NCBI GenBank assembly: GCA_002898115.1
Contig: BDTL01000059.1
Span: 1 to 11,040 of the forward strand
Origin: a bacterium BMS3Bbin02
GTDB taxonomy: Bacteria > Actinomycetota > Acidimicrobiia > Spongiisociales > UBA5794
Direction of reading: 5' to 3'
DNA: 11,040 nucleotides
Made by a program: the position numbers and the translations under genes. Below are positions 1-7,541 of the stretch, one piece after another (within the stretch, counting starts at the first letter, position 1; every line of letters begins with the position of its first letter). The notes below the pieces were generated by a model. That model saw only the letters and a list, made by a program, of their open reading frames with translations. It was not told where the DNA came from and ran no database searches.

Positions 1-1676
1 TCACCGAGCGGAAACGTGACGCCAGCCGATACCTGATTCAGCAAACCGAGGGCTTCCATCTGATTGTCGAAGGTGCGGATAGGAAGACTAGGACTTATGC
101 GGGAAGCAAGCAAGTTGGCTATACCCTTGAGGACCGGAGTGCCGGCAACAACGATGGCGACAACGTCGGTAAACCCGGGCATTGCTTCAAGGTAGAACCT
201 CCTGGCATTTGTGTCGGGTCTGCGACCACCGGTAATGACCATGAGAGGGTATCTCTCGCCTTCCGAGCACGTCACACACGCATTGACCACAGCGGTCGCT
301 TGCTCCAGGTCCTCGATGCCGGCTCCTGGTTGATAGTCAACTCGGATAACGTTGTCATCACCCAGCCACACCTCGGCAAACTCGGTAGTCACAGATTTCA
401 CCTTCCCAACGATCTCGCGGGTCGGGGATTGCACATCCGGCAAAATGGTCAACTCGAAGATGCTTTCGTCCCCGGACCGACGATAGGTGAGATCACCGTC
501 CATGAGTCGGGCAAGTCGCCGAGCAACCGAGAGGCCGAGTCCCACCGACGCTTCGTGTATTCGACCGTTCGATGCCCGCGTAAATGGTGCAAAAATAGTC
601 TCTTCTTCATCGGGGGAGATCCCCGGGCCGTCGTCGATGACCTGGATCGCCACCGTGTCTGTCCGGCTCTCGACGGTTACCTGGACATGGCCGTCACCGT
701 AGCGGAAGGCATTGCTCACCAGGTTCTGAAACACCTGGCGCACGCGCATCGGGTCGCCGCATGCCAGGACCTGCCGGTCCGGCATTGCGAAGTCAACAAC
801 GCTACTTTCGTCGGCGGTCGACATGACATTCAAGGTTTCTTCGATGAGCTGGCCAACGTCGAAGACCTGTGCCTCCAGGTCCAGACTTGAAGCGGTAAGA
901 CGGGCAGAGACAAGTAGGTCGTCGACCATCCGGTTTGCCTCGGCTGCCTGGCCCAGGATCATGTCGATCATCTCCGAGGTCTCGTCATCGCTGAGCTCCG
1001 TACCTGACTCATGGAGTACGGCTGCAGCACCGATCACACCGGCAAGCGGATTGCGCAAATCGTGGACTACCCCTCCCAGGAACTGAGCGCGAAGGGTCTC
1101 CAACTCTCCAATCAGATCGACTACCGAACGCGAAACTAACAGCACGAGGATGACCCCGAACACCGTAACTGATGCGATCCACGGAACCGCGTCGGAGGCT
1201 GGTCGGGTCGGCTCGATCCGAAGGACATCCGCCACGTACGCCAAGGTAGCCCACGCCAGGATGAAGAGAGACACCAACGCTGCCTGACGCCGGTCAAGGA
1301 GGAGCGCAGCGAGGAAGGTCATGATGATCGCCAGTACCGCCCCGACGGTGGGCACACCGATCACGACCATGCTGATACCCATGGCGGTGACATCCATCAT
1401 GAGGAACCCGGTTACATCGGCGCCGGGTTCCCGGTGACCTAGAACGGCATGGATTGCTAGTGCCCCCATGAGGGCTGCCAACAAGAGCCCACTCCGCCAT
1501 CCCTGAAGCGTGCTGATGACTGCAAAGGTGACTACCCCCGCCACGTGCACCAGCGCCCGGGTGCGCAAATAGAAGTCGCGACTGCGCTGCGTGAATCGGT
1601 CCACCGGTGAATCACCGGCAGCCGGACCCCACAGCTCAGCCACTATCCCCCTGATCAGGGTTCGAAGCCTGCTCAT
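1..1676 (-). CDS. Membrane sensor histidine kinase with extra C-terminal STAS/SpoIIAA-like domain (partial, 3' end off the left edge)
   Basis: 558 residues are visible and the frame is still open at base 1. About six hydrophobic segments lie between residues 41 and 183, with no large extracellular loop. The dimerisation/phosphoacceptor helix has the H-box HDLRNPLAG, with the phosphorylated His at residue 205. The ATPase domain shows the N-box (FQNLVSNAFRYG, about 316-327), G1 (DDGPGIS, 348-354) and G2 (GLGLSVARRL, 379-388). By family knowledge it autophosphorylates and passes phosphate to a response regulator; none is in the window. Residues about 425-547 form a further alpha/beta domain, with ARRFYLEAM, a hydrophobic VVAIVVAGTPVLKG strand-helix and PIRTFDNQMEAL, resembling the SpoIIAA/STAS-like (DUF7793-type) family. 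The ATG is secure: GAGGG lies 5 bases upstream and an in-frame TAG lies at 1686-1688. The input signal is unknown. Confidence 0.9.
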   Translation of the reverse strand, partial: MSRLRTLIRGIVAELWGPAAGDSPVDRFTQRSRDFYLRTRALVHVAGVVTFAVISTLQGWRSGLLLAALMGALAIHAVLGHREPGADVTGFLMMDVTAMGISMVVIGVPTVGAVLAIIMTFLAALLLDRRQAALVSLFILAWATLAYVADVLRIEPTRPASDAVPWIASVTVFGVILVLLVSRSVVDLIGELETLRAQFLGGVVHDLRNPLAGVIGAAAVLHESGTELSDDETSEMIDMILGQAAEANRMVDDLLVSARLTASSLDLEAQVFDVGQLIEETLNVMSTADESSVVDFAMPDRQVLACGDPMRVRQVFQNLVSNAFRYGDGHVQVTVESRTDTVAIQVIDDGPGISPDEEETIFAPFTRASNGRIHEASVGLGLSVARRLARLMDGDLTYRRSGDESIFELTILPDVQSPTREIVGKVKSVTTEFAEVWLGDDNVIRVDYQPGAGIEDLEQATAVVNACVTCSEGERYPLMVITGGRRPDTNARRFYLEAMPGFTDVVAIVVAGTPVLKGIANLLASRISPSLPIRTFDNQMEALGLLNQVSAGVTFPLG

Positions 1677-1996
1677 CAGTTCCCTCTAATTCATGCGCTC
1701 TCAATATGATCGGCATCGACCGGACTCGTACTTGAGTGGTTGGTTCCGACGGATGCATGACATCCCAAGCCGACAGCAGATCGTTCGGGGTTTTCATCGA
1801 TCCGACATACTTCGAACGGCGAGGCGGATGCTCAACGGAACATGTCGCCCGGCTCACGATCGCCGGTCAACAGGTCTTGGGACACCGCGCGTCCCGCGGT
1901 GCAACGACCCAACACGTTCGTCTCCGCGTTCCTGGAGGAACTCTCGGGAGAGTGACTGACCCCGTCGCGAGGGAGCAGAGTTACACCGAAGCGGCG
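1677..1996. other. Intergenic region between kinase start and acs stop
   Basis: These 320 bases lie between the start of the leftward kinase gene and the stop of the leftward acs gene. They contain the kinase ribosome binding site (GAGGG on the minus strand, 1682-1686) and presumably its promoter, but I see no clear -35/-10 pair. Short open frames on both strands lack coding character or known motifs. Two small hairpins near 1928-1953 are listed separately. Confidence 0.6.
1928..1953 (-). terminator. Two adjacent small hairpins downstream of acs, possible weak terminator
   Basis: GTTCC-TGGA-GGAAC (1928-1941) is followed at once by ACTCT-CGGG-AGAGT (1940-1953), each a 5-bp stem with a 4-base loop. 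They lie 44-69 bases past the acs stop. There is no T-tract, so the terminator role is only suggested by position. Confidence 0.3.
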
Positions 1997-3946
1997 TCAA
2001 TCCTCTGATGCAGTAGCTGCTTTGGCGGCTATCTCACTGACGATATCGGCGTTAGCCAACGTAGTGACATCGCCAAGTTGACGCTGCTCCGAGATGTCGC
2101 GCAACAACCTTCGCATGATCTTCCCCGACCGGGTCTTTGGGAGGTCATCGGTGAACACGATGCTCTTCGGTTTGGCAATGGCCCCGATTCGGTCTGCGAC
2201 CGCTGTTCGCAGTTCGTCGATCATTGCTTCCGAACCCTCGAAACCGTCCCGCAGTGTGACAAACGCCGCAATCGCCTGACCCGAGATCGGATCCTTGCGC
2301 CCGACGACTGCCGCCTCGGCTACAGCCGGGTGATAGACGAGCGCAGACTCGACCTCGGTTGTCGAAATGTTGTGGCCTGCTACGAGCATCACGTCATCAA
2401 CACGGCCAAGCAGCCAGTAGTACCCATCATCGTCGGTTTTCACACCGTCGCCGGGGAAATACAGACCGTCGAAGCGTGACCAATAGGTATCGACATAACG
2501 CGCATCATCGCCATAAATCGTCCGCAACATCGACGGCCATGGGCGCCGGATCGCAAGAAAACCGCCGCTACCGGTGGGCGCAACGTTTCCGTCGTCGTCA
2601 ACAACGACGGCATCGATGCCAGGGAAAGGACGGGTGGCCGAGCCCGGTTTCGTCGCAACAGCACCGGGGAGTGGCGTGATCATGATGCTGCCCGTCTCGG
2701 TCTGCCACCACGTGTCCACGATGGGGCAGTTTCCGCGGCCGATGTGTTCGTTGTACCAGATCCACGCCTCAGGATTGATCGGCTCGCCGACAGTGCCCAG
2801 TACCTTCAGCGAGGACAGATCGTGACGGTCAGGATATTCGTCACCCCACTTCATGAACGCCCGGATCGCCGTCGGCGCCGTATAGAAGATGCTGACGTTG
2901 TACTCGTCAATGATCTGCCAGAGACGATCAAGGTCGGGATGGTTCGGCGCCCCTTCGTACATGACCCCCGTCACGCCGTTGGTGAGCGGGCCATAGACGA
3001 TGTAGCTGTGGCCGGTGACCCAACCGATGTCTGCAGCACACCAATAGATACTGTCAGGCTTGACATCGAACACGTAGTGATGGGTGGTCGTGACGCCGGT
3101 GAGATACCCACCCTGGGTGTGCACGATCCCCTTCGGCGTACCGGTGGTCCCAGACGTGTAGAGAATGTAGAGCGGGTCCTCGGCATTGAGATGCACCGGC
3201 GGACAATCATCGCTTGTTTCGGCCATGAGATCGTCGTACCAGATGTCCTTGTCGGTCATTGTGACGTCGTTGTCACAGCGTTTCACGACGACAACCTTGG
3301 TCACCGACGGGCACCGGGAAACCGCCACATCTGTCGCAGGTTTCAAAGGGACAACCGAGCCCCGCCGCCACGCCCCATCGGCGGTAACGACCACCTTCGC
3401 CTGAGCATCCTGAATGCGGTCCGCGAGGGCATCGGAGGAGAAACCACCGAACACCACTGAGTGCACGGCGCCGATACGGGCACAAGCGAGCATCGCGATG
3501 GCTAGCTCGGGAATCATGCCCATGTACAGCGCCACACGGTCGCCGCGTTCCACACCGAGAGACTTCAGACCGTTGGCAAACTTGGACACCAACCGGTGGA
3601 GGTCGCGGTACGTGATCGTCCGGGTGTCCCCGGGCTCGCCGATCCAGTGGTAGGCAACCTTATCGCCCTGGGTGTCAAGATGACGATCGAGACAGTTATA
3701 CGACAGGTTGAGCTCACCGTCGGTGAACCACTTGTAGAAAGGCGGGTTCGAGTCATCGAGCGTGACCGTCGGCTCTTTGAACCAGGTGATGCGTTCGAGC
3801 GCTTGTTTGTGCCACCAGGCCTTGTAGTCGGCTTCGGCCTCGTCGTAGATCTCCGCAGTCGCATTCGCCTGTGCGACAAACTCGGCCGACGGTTCAAAGG
3901 TGCGATTCTCGCTGAGAAGATTCTCAATCGCTTGGTTGTCCGACAT
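1997..3946 (-). CDS. acs: Acetyl-CoA synthetase (acetate--CoA ligase, AMP-forming)
   Basis: This 649-residue protein is full length for the family. It makes acetyl-CoA from acetate, ATP and CoA via acetyl-AMP in the cytoplasm, for acetate use. Visible motifs are the phosphate-binding loop YTSGTTGTPKG (263-273), WWQTETG (413-419), YFPGD (496-500), GRVDD (514-518) and the C-terminal PKTRSGK with the catalytic and regulatory Lys at 609. Numbering runs parallel to the Salmonella enzyme, and the acetate-pocket residues V310, T311, V386 and W414 are all present, which supports acetate over longer acids. K609 is the lysine that is reversibly acetylated in homologues. Oddly, the Arg after GH in motif A8 is Asn here (N526), and the position of CoA-site Arg584 is Ala. 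GGAGGG sits 6 bases before the ATG. It has a likely promoter of its own. Confidence 0.97.
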   Translation of the reverse strand: MSDNQAIENLLSENRTFEPSAEFVAQANATAEIYDEAEADYKAWWHKQALERITWFKEPTVTLDDSNPPFYKWFTDGELNLSYNCLDRHLDTQGDKVAYHWIGEPGDTRTITYRDLHRLVSKFANGLKSLGVERGDRVALYMGMIPELAIAMLACARIGAVHSVVFGGFSSDALADRIQDAQAKVVVTADGAWRRGSVVPLKPATDVAVSRCPSVTKVVVVKRCDNDVTMTDKDIWYDDLMAETSDDCPPVHLNAEDPLYILYTSGTTGTPKGIVHTQGGYLTGVTTTHHYVFDVKPDSIYWCAADIGWVTGHSYIVYGPLTNGVTGVMYEGAPNHPDLDRLWQIIDEYNVSIFYTAPTAIRAFMKWGDEYPDRHDLSSLKVLGTVGEPINPEAWIWYNEHIGRGNCPIVDTWWQTETGSIMITPLPGAVATKPGSATRPFPGIDAVVVDDDGNVAPTGSGGFLAIRRPWPSMLRTIYGDDARYVDTYWSRFDGLYFPGDGVKTDDDGYYWLLGRVDDVMLVAGHNISTTEVESALVYHPAVAEAAVVGRKDPISGQAIAAFVTLRDGFEGSEAMIDELRTAVADRIGAIAKPKSIVFTDDLPKTRSGKIMRRLLRDISEQRQLGDVTTLANADIVSEIAAKAATASED

Positions 3947-3984
3947 GTAACCCTCCAGAAACTCGACCTGACGATAGAACTCAG

Positions 3985-4013
3985 AATATAGGCGTCCGGG
4001 GCCGGCGTGTGCA
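3985..4013 (-). promoter_or_regulatory. Probable acs promoter
   Basis: On the minus strand TGCACA (4013-4008) and TATATT (3990-3985) are separated by 17 bases. The -10 matches the consensus at 5 of 6 positions and the -35 at 4 of 6. The start of transcription would fall near 3978, about 30 bases before the acs ATG, so acs need not depend on readthrough from the DUF3995 gene. Confidence 0.5.
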
Positions 4014-4024
4014 GTGATCCGGGG

Positions 4025-4459
4025 TTACGTGAACGAACCGAGATAGGACAGAACTGCGAGCACCGTCACGAGCGGGGAGAAGAATCTGATGTCATTGCGC
4101 ACAAAGGGCGTCCGATCCCCTTTTGCAAAGTAGAGGTAGAAGCTCATTGCCAGTCCTCCGATTCCACGCACGCCGAGCACTGCAACGACACCGTAGGCGC
4201 CGATGTTCACGAGCCGATCACTCACCGGGGCGCCGATCACATCCGCGGCAGCCGGCAAAAGAAGCGCCGCAACAAACATCAGTCCAGCCACGACAAGGCT
4301 CATCCACGGGGGCGGCATGTGACTTGTGTCCCCCACGACGTTGCGCGCAAGATCCTCACCGTTGCCGAACGGCCACGGTGAGCCCACGCCCCAGGCAACG
4401 TGAACTAGCGCTACGCCGGTCAACGCCAGCACCGCCACGACAAGTGCTGCCATCTGCAT
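4025..4459 (-). CDS. DUF3995-family small integral membrane protein
   Basis: The protein has 144 residues and about four hydrophobic segments (roughly 3-23, 51-73, 82-100 and 127-142). The N-terminal part, with VHVAWGVGSPWPF (19-31), LARNVVGDT (38-45 region) and MPPPW (48-52), matches the pattern I associate with DUF3995, a family of about this size with no established function. The start is supported by GAAGGTG 4-10 bases upstream; an alternative ATG is two codons in. It is transcribed away from the TetR gene, with which it shares a 97-bp region holding a palindrome, so it is the likely target of that repressor. acs follows 78 bp downstream on the same strand. I cannot infer a transported substrate. 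Confidence 0.8.
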   Translation of the reverse strand: MQMAALVVAVLALTGVALVHVAWGVGSPWPFGNGEDLARNVVGDTSHMPPPWMSLVVAGLMFVAALLLPAAADVIGAPVSDRLVNIGAYGVVAVLGVRGIGGLAMSFYLYFAKGDRTPFVRNDIRFFSPLVTVLAVLSYLGSFT

Positions 4460-4501
4460 TCGGTCACCTTCTACTCGCTATCTCGCAATAGAACTCGACT
4501 G

Positions 4502-4530
4502 ATTGTGGCAGTCACTGCCATTTGTCGCAA
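4502..4530 (-). promoter_or_regulatory. Candidate promoter of the DUF3995 gene
   Basis: On the minus strand TTGCGA (4530-4525) and CACAAT (4507-4502) are 17 bases apart, each matching the consensus at 4 of 6 positions. The 15-bp palindrome at 4506-4520 lies in the spacer and touches the -10, as expected for a repressor site. Alternatives exist, so this is a moderate call. Confidence 0.4.
4506..4520. promoter_or_regulatory. Perfect 15-bp palindrome, probable TetR-family operator
   Basis: TGGCAGT-C-ACTGCCA has 7-bp arms around a single central base. It lies in the divergent region between the TetR gene and the DUF3995 gene, one base from the TetR -35 and inside the candidate DUF3995 promoter. 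Size, symmetry and place fit a TetR dimer site. A partly overlapping repeat, GACTG (4497-4501) and CAGTC (4509-4513), may extend it. Confidence 0.6.
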
Positions 4531-4550
4531 ACTGACATTTTCAATACGAT
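4522..4550 (+). promoter_or_regulatory. TetR-gene promoter, probably giving a leaderless mRNA
   Basis: TTGTCG (4522-4527) and TACGAT (4545-4550) are separated by 17 bases. The expected transcription start, 6-8 bases past the -10, falls on or next to the ATG at 4557. No Shine-Dalgarno-like sequence precedes the ATG, so the message is probably leaderless, which is common in Actinobacteria. Confidence 0.55.
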
Positions 4551-4556
4551 GACGCT

Positions 4557-5135
4557 ATGCCTGGACTTCGCGAACGCAAACGTGCCGAGCTCTCATCGCG
4601 GATTGAACAAACCGCGCTGGACCTGTTCGAGCGCGACGGATACTCCGCGGTATCGGTCCGAGATGTGGCCGAAGCCTCCCACATCTCGGAACGGACAGTG
4701 TTCCGCTACTACCCGACCAAGGCAGACCTGGTGTTCGCCGTGGAGGATCGCTGGATGGCGATGTATCGCTCGGAAGCGGACAGGCTGGAAACCGAGAAGC
4801 TCACCGTCACCGAATTGCTCATCCGGATCTCGGAAACCATCTCGGAATTCATCGAGAACGACCCGGCGCCTGTGCTCCGAGCCTTCGACATCATCCAAGG
4901 AGCCACCGAACTCCAGGCGAAACAGGCGGGCAACCAGGCGGTATGGAACGAACTTGTCGCCGACTCGCTCGACCGGTACTTCGCCACTCGCCGGGAATCG
5001 CTGGTCGTAGCAACGGCGGTCATGGGAATGATTTCGCACAGCGTGCAAACGTGGGGCCGATCAGGTGGAACGGCGCCGCTTGGCGAGATGATCACAGCGG
5101 GGTTCGAGACGCTTGCGATGGCCTTCGCGAGGTGA
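4557..5135 (+). CDS. TetR/AcrR-family transcriptional regulator
   Basis: This 192-residue protein has the usual TetR length. The N-terminal DNA-binding domain spans about residues 8-58, with a helix (ELSSRIEQTALDLFERDGY), then VSVRDVAEASHISERTVFRYYPTKADL, the classic helix-turn-helix plus the Y-x-x-K linker. The remaining helical part is the ligand and dimer domain and is too variable to name an effector. It probably represses itself and the divergent DUF3995 gene through the palindrome at 4506-4520. The ATG at 4557 is chosen because the promoter places the transcription start there and the arginine-rich N-terminus before the first helix is typical. The SLH-protein gene starts 46 bp downstream on the same strand and could be cotranscribed. 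Confidence 0.95.
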   Translation: MPGLRERKRAELSSRIEQTALDLFERDGYSAVSVRDVAEASHISERTVFRYYPTKADLVFAVEDRWMAMYRSEADRLETEKLTVTELLIRISETISEFIENDPAPVLRAFDIIQGATELQAKQAGNQAVWNELVADSLDRYFATRRESLVVATAVMGMISHSVQTWGRSGGTAPLGEMITAGFETLAMAFAR

Positions 5136-5181
5136 GTTGAACACCTCAAGCGGACAGCTCAGCGTGCCGTTGACTATCGGA

Positions 5182-6720
5182 ATGGGGAACCGAACACGCC
5201 GAAGGGGTTTCGCTGCGTTGCTGGCAACCGCAACGCTGGCGGCCGCGTTCGTTCTCCCCGCCAACGCCGCTCCCACCGATCCCGGTGGTTCGTTCACCGA
5301 CGATGACGGCTCCGTCCACGAAGGGTCGATCGAGGCAATCGCCGCCGAGGGGATCACCCTGGGATGCAACCCACCGGCGAACACACGTTTCTGCCCCGAC
5401 GATCCCGTCACGCGCGGCCAGATGGCGGCCTTCCTCAACCGTGCGCTGGACCTTCCCCCCGGGGCCGCGGGCCGATTCGTCGATCTGGGGGCCACACCCT
5501 TCGCAGCCGATATCGCCTCGCTCGCCGAAGCAGGGATAACCAAGGGATGCAACCCTCCGGACAACGATCGATTCTGCCCCAAAACCTCGGTGACTCGTGG
5601 ACAGATGGCGGCGTTCCTGACACGGGCTTTTGACTGGCCCGCCGACACGTCTGATCGGTTCATTGACGACGATGCTTCGATGTTCCAAGACGCAATCGAT
5701 ACACTCGCCGCGGCCGGCGTGACACTCGGGTGCAACCCGCCCGAGAATGACCGGTTCTGCCCCGAAGCGTCGGTCACCCGCGGGGAAATGGCGACGTTCC
5801 TCACCCGAGCCCTCGGGTTAGTCGCGGTCACCCCACCCCAGCGCTGCACGATTCTCCCTGCGGACAACATCTGGAACACCCGGATCGACACCGCACCCGT
5901 ACATAGCCGGTCGGACCAATACGTTGCTTCGATCGGAACAACCGGGTTCATCCGCGCCGATTTCGGGTCCGGTGTATGGCCGCCGGGATCGACCTCCCCG
6001 ATCGGTATCCCGGTCATCGAAGTCGACGACACCCAGCCCGACGTCGCCATCAACTGGACGGCATACGGAGACGAGTCCGACGACGGACCGTATCCGATCC
6101 CCGCGGATGCACCGATCGAAGGAGGACCCGACGCCGACGGCGACCGCCACGTGTTGGTCATCGACCGGATCGACTGTGTGCTCTACGAGCTGTATCGGGC
6201 CTTCCCGAACGGTGACGGGAGCTGGAACGCCGACTCCGGAGCGGTCTACGACCTGCGCTCCAACGACCTACGCCCCGACAGTTGGACATCCGCCGACGCC
6301 GCCGGTCTCCCCATCGCACCAGGTCTCGTGATGTACGACGAGGTCGCCAGCGGACGCATCGAACACGCCATCCGGTTCACGGTGAGCACCAGCCAGAAGG
6401 CATATGTGTGGCCGGCGCGGCATTTCGCCTCGTCGAACACGTCGCCGAATGTGCCACCCATGGGACAGCGATTCAGGTTGAAAGCAAACTTCGATATCAG
6501 TGGCTACGACCCCGAGATCCAGGTGATCATGACGGCGTTCAAGGAGTACGGGATCATCGTTGCAGACAACGGGGCGGACTGGATGGTGTCCGGCGCCCCC
6601 GACGAGCGTTGGGACAACGACATGCTCCGCCAACTGCGCGACATCCCGGGCTCGGCGTTCGAAGCCGTTGACGTATCGTCATGGATGGTTAACCCAAACT
6701 CAGGACAAGCCGCACCGTAG
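5182..6720 (+). CDS. Secreted SLH-domain protein with conserved C-terminal domain of unknown function
   Basis: The product is 512 residues from the ATG at 5182. Residues 1-29 form a classical signal peptide: an arginine-rich start (NRTRRRG), a hydrophobic core and likely cleavage at ANA-A. Three SLH-like modules follow (about 37-90, 98-150 and 159-212), each with GCNPP, RFCP and a VTRGxMAxFLxRA helix. Each carries two cysteines nine residues apart (62/71, 123/132, 184/193), plausible disulfides outside the cell. SLH modules commonly bind cell-wall polymers. Residues about 222-503 form one domain with LPADNIWNT, DESDDGPYPIP, GDRHVLVID, TSADAAGLPI, PMGQRFRLKA and GAPDERWDND. I recall this block from many bacteria but know no function. 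The frame opens further upstream (GTG 5164, ATG 5113), but only 5182 gives a compact signal peptide; no ribosome binding site is clear. The last 15 codons recur at 8466-8510. Confidence 0.88.
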   Translation: MGNRTRRRGFAALLATATLAAAFVLPANAAPTDPGGSFTDDDGSVHEGSIEAIAAEGITLGCNPPANTRFCPDDPVTRGQMAAFLNRALDLPPGAAGRFVDLGATPFAADIASLAEAGITKGCNPPDNDRFCPKTSVTRGQMAAFLTRAFDWPADTSDRFIDDDASMFQDAIDTLAAAGVTLGCNPPENDRFCPEASVTRGEMATFLTRALGLVAVTPPQRCTILPADNIWNTRIDTAPVHSRSDQYVASIGTTGFIRADFGSGVWPPGSTSPIGIPVIEVDDTQPDVAINWTAYGDESDDGPYPIPADAPIEGGPDADGDRHVLVIDRIDCVLYELYRAFPNGDGSWNADSGAVYDLRSNDLRPDSWTSADAAGLPIAPGLVMYDEVASGRIEHAIRFTVSTSQKAYVWPARHFASSNTSPNVPPMGQRFRLKANFDISGYDPEIQVIMTAFKEYGIIVADNGADWMVSGAPDERWDNDMLRQLRDIPGSAFEAVDVSSWMVNPNSGQAAP

Positions 6721-6721
6721 G
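6676..6721 (+). repeat. Copy 1 of a diverged 46-bp direct repeat (3' end of the SLH gene)
   Basis: The last 45 bases of the SLH gene plus one base match 8466-8511 at 41 of 46 positions with no gap. It encodes SSWMVNPNSGQAAP followed by the stop codon. Confidence 0.9.
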
Positions 6722-6733
6722 GCTGTCGAGGGG

Positions 6734-6774
6734 TGGAGGGTCCTGAGAACGATCGTCGTCCGGGACCCTTTCCA
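6734..6774 (+). terminator. Hairpin downstream of the SLH gene, possible terminator
   Basis: TGGAGGGTCC (6734-6743) pairs with GGACCCT plus CCA (6763-6774) with a two-T bulge, giving about 10 bp around a 19-base loop that contains its own ACGATCGT palindrome. It begins 14 bases past the SLH stop. No T-tract follows the stem. Confidence 0.45.
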
Positions 6775-6913
6775 TCTACCGACACCATGCCGGCCGACGC
6801 TCACTCCCGCAGCAGTGCAACCAACCGACAAAGTTCGGATCGGTGGAAGCGCAAACGTGATCGGGCGTGCCTGCTGACGGTCGACGCTGTTCGGTTCGCC
6901 TCCGAGATCAGCA

Positions 6914-6930
6914 AGGTCTGAACGAGACCT
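6914..6930. repeat. Short inverted repeat upstream of the sigma gene
   Basis: AGGTCT (6914-6919) and AGACCT (6925-6930) are perfect 6-bp arms around GAACG, about 80 bases before the sigma-factor ATG. It could be a regulator site or a small hairpin; it is short enough to be chance. Confidence 0.35.
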
Positions 6931-7010
6931 GAGGTTATCCGAAGATCGAACTAAACCGTTGGAAGCCCCTGAGCGTTGTTACTGTGACCGGCCGAACTAT
7001 TGGAGTCTCG

Positions 7011-7541
7011 ATGGCAGAGGTGGAGCACCGCGATCCGCAGGCTCGGGTTCTTGCGCGGTTCGAAGAGTTTTACACAGAGGAGTACCCCCACGTCGTTGCG
7101 GTCGTGTACGGGCTGACCGGAAGTTGGTGGGTCGCCGAGGACCTCGCCCAGGATGCGTTCGTCAAAGCAAACCGGGACTGGACTCGCGTCGGCACAATGG
7201 TCTCACCGTCCGGATGGGTAAGACGTGTCGCAGTGAATCTGGCGATGTCGCGGTTTCGCCGATTACGCGTAGAAGCGGCTGCCCTGCATCGATTCGGAAG
7301 AACTCCTCATGCAGTTGAACCAGTGGACTCCGCCGATGATATGTTCTGGAAGGAGGTGCGGCGTCTCCCTCGTCGTCAGTCCCAGGTCATCGCACTTCTC
7401 TACATCGACGACCTGTCGGTAGCGGAAATCGGCAGCATCCTTCAGGTGGCGGAGGGCACGGTCAAAGCGTCTCTGCATCAGGGTCGAACCCGCCTTGCTC
7501 GACAACTCAAAGCGAAAGGCTGGGCGCTCAATGAAACTTGA
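7011..7541 (+). CDS. ECF-type RNA polymerase sigma factor (SigE family)
   Basis: The product is 176 residues. The sigma-2 region (about 14-85) carries FEEFYTEEYPHVVAVVYGLTGS and the core-binding/-10 motif VAEDLAQDAFVKA (41-53), then PSGWVRRVAVNLAMSRFRR. The sigma-4 region (about 113-166) has LPRRQSQVIALLYIDDLSVAEIGSIL and the recognition helix EGTVKASLHQGRTRLARQL. The layout matches the SigE-like ECF group common in Actinobacteria, which redirects RNA polymerase to a small regulon. ATG 7011 is preferred because TGGAG lies five bases before it; the frame could extend to a GTG at 6984 without such a site. The next gene starts inside the last codons (7531), so the two are almost certainly cotranscribed and translationally coupled, which points to a sigma/regulator pair. 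Confidence 0.95.
   Translation: MAEVEHRDPQARVLARFEEFYTEEYPHVVAVVYGLTGSWWVAEDLAQDAFVKANRDWTRVGTMVSPSGWVRRVAVNLAMSRFRRLRVEAAALHRFGRTPHAVEPVDSADDMFWKEVRRLPRRQSQVIALLYIDDLSVAEIGSILQVAEGTVKASLHQGRTRLARQLKAKGWALNET

Larger units (their letters stand above)
6721..7010 (+). other. Intergenic region between the SLH gene and the sigma-factor gene
   Basis: These 290 bases hold a candidate terminator (6734-6774), an inverted repeat (6914-6930) and the sigma-factor ribosome binding site (7001-7005). Short open frames here show no recognisable protein. I could not place a confident promoter for the sigma gene. Confidence 0.55.

Noticed and set aside
300..890. Plus-strand 196-codon open frame
   Set aside because: It lies opposite the histidine-kinase ATPase and HisKA domains, whose motifs are unmistakable on the minus strand; this frame has no recognisable motifs.
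1636..1857. Minus-strand 73-codon frame overlapping the kinase start
   Set aside because: It overlaps the kinase N-terminus out of frame and shows no motif; the kinase has a strong ribosome binding site and an in-frame upstream stop.
2744..3460. Plus-strand 238-codon open frame
   Set aside because: It is antisense to the well-defined acetyl-CoA synthetase gene, a usual result of high-GC codon use; no start signals or domain.
6947..6977. ECF-type autoregulatory promoter (CGAACT ... CGTT) before the sigma gene
   Set aside because: The spacing is 21 bases, too long for the usual 15-17, and the -35 lacks the GGAAC core.
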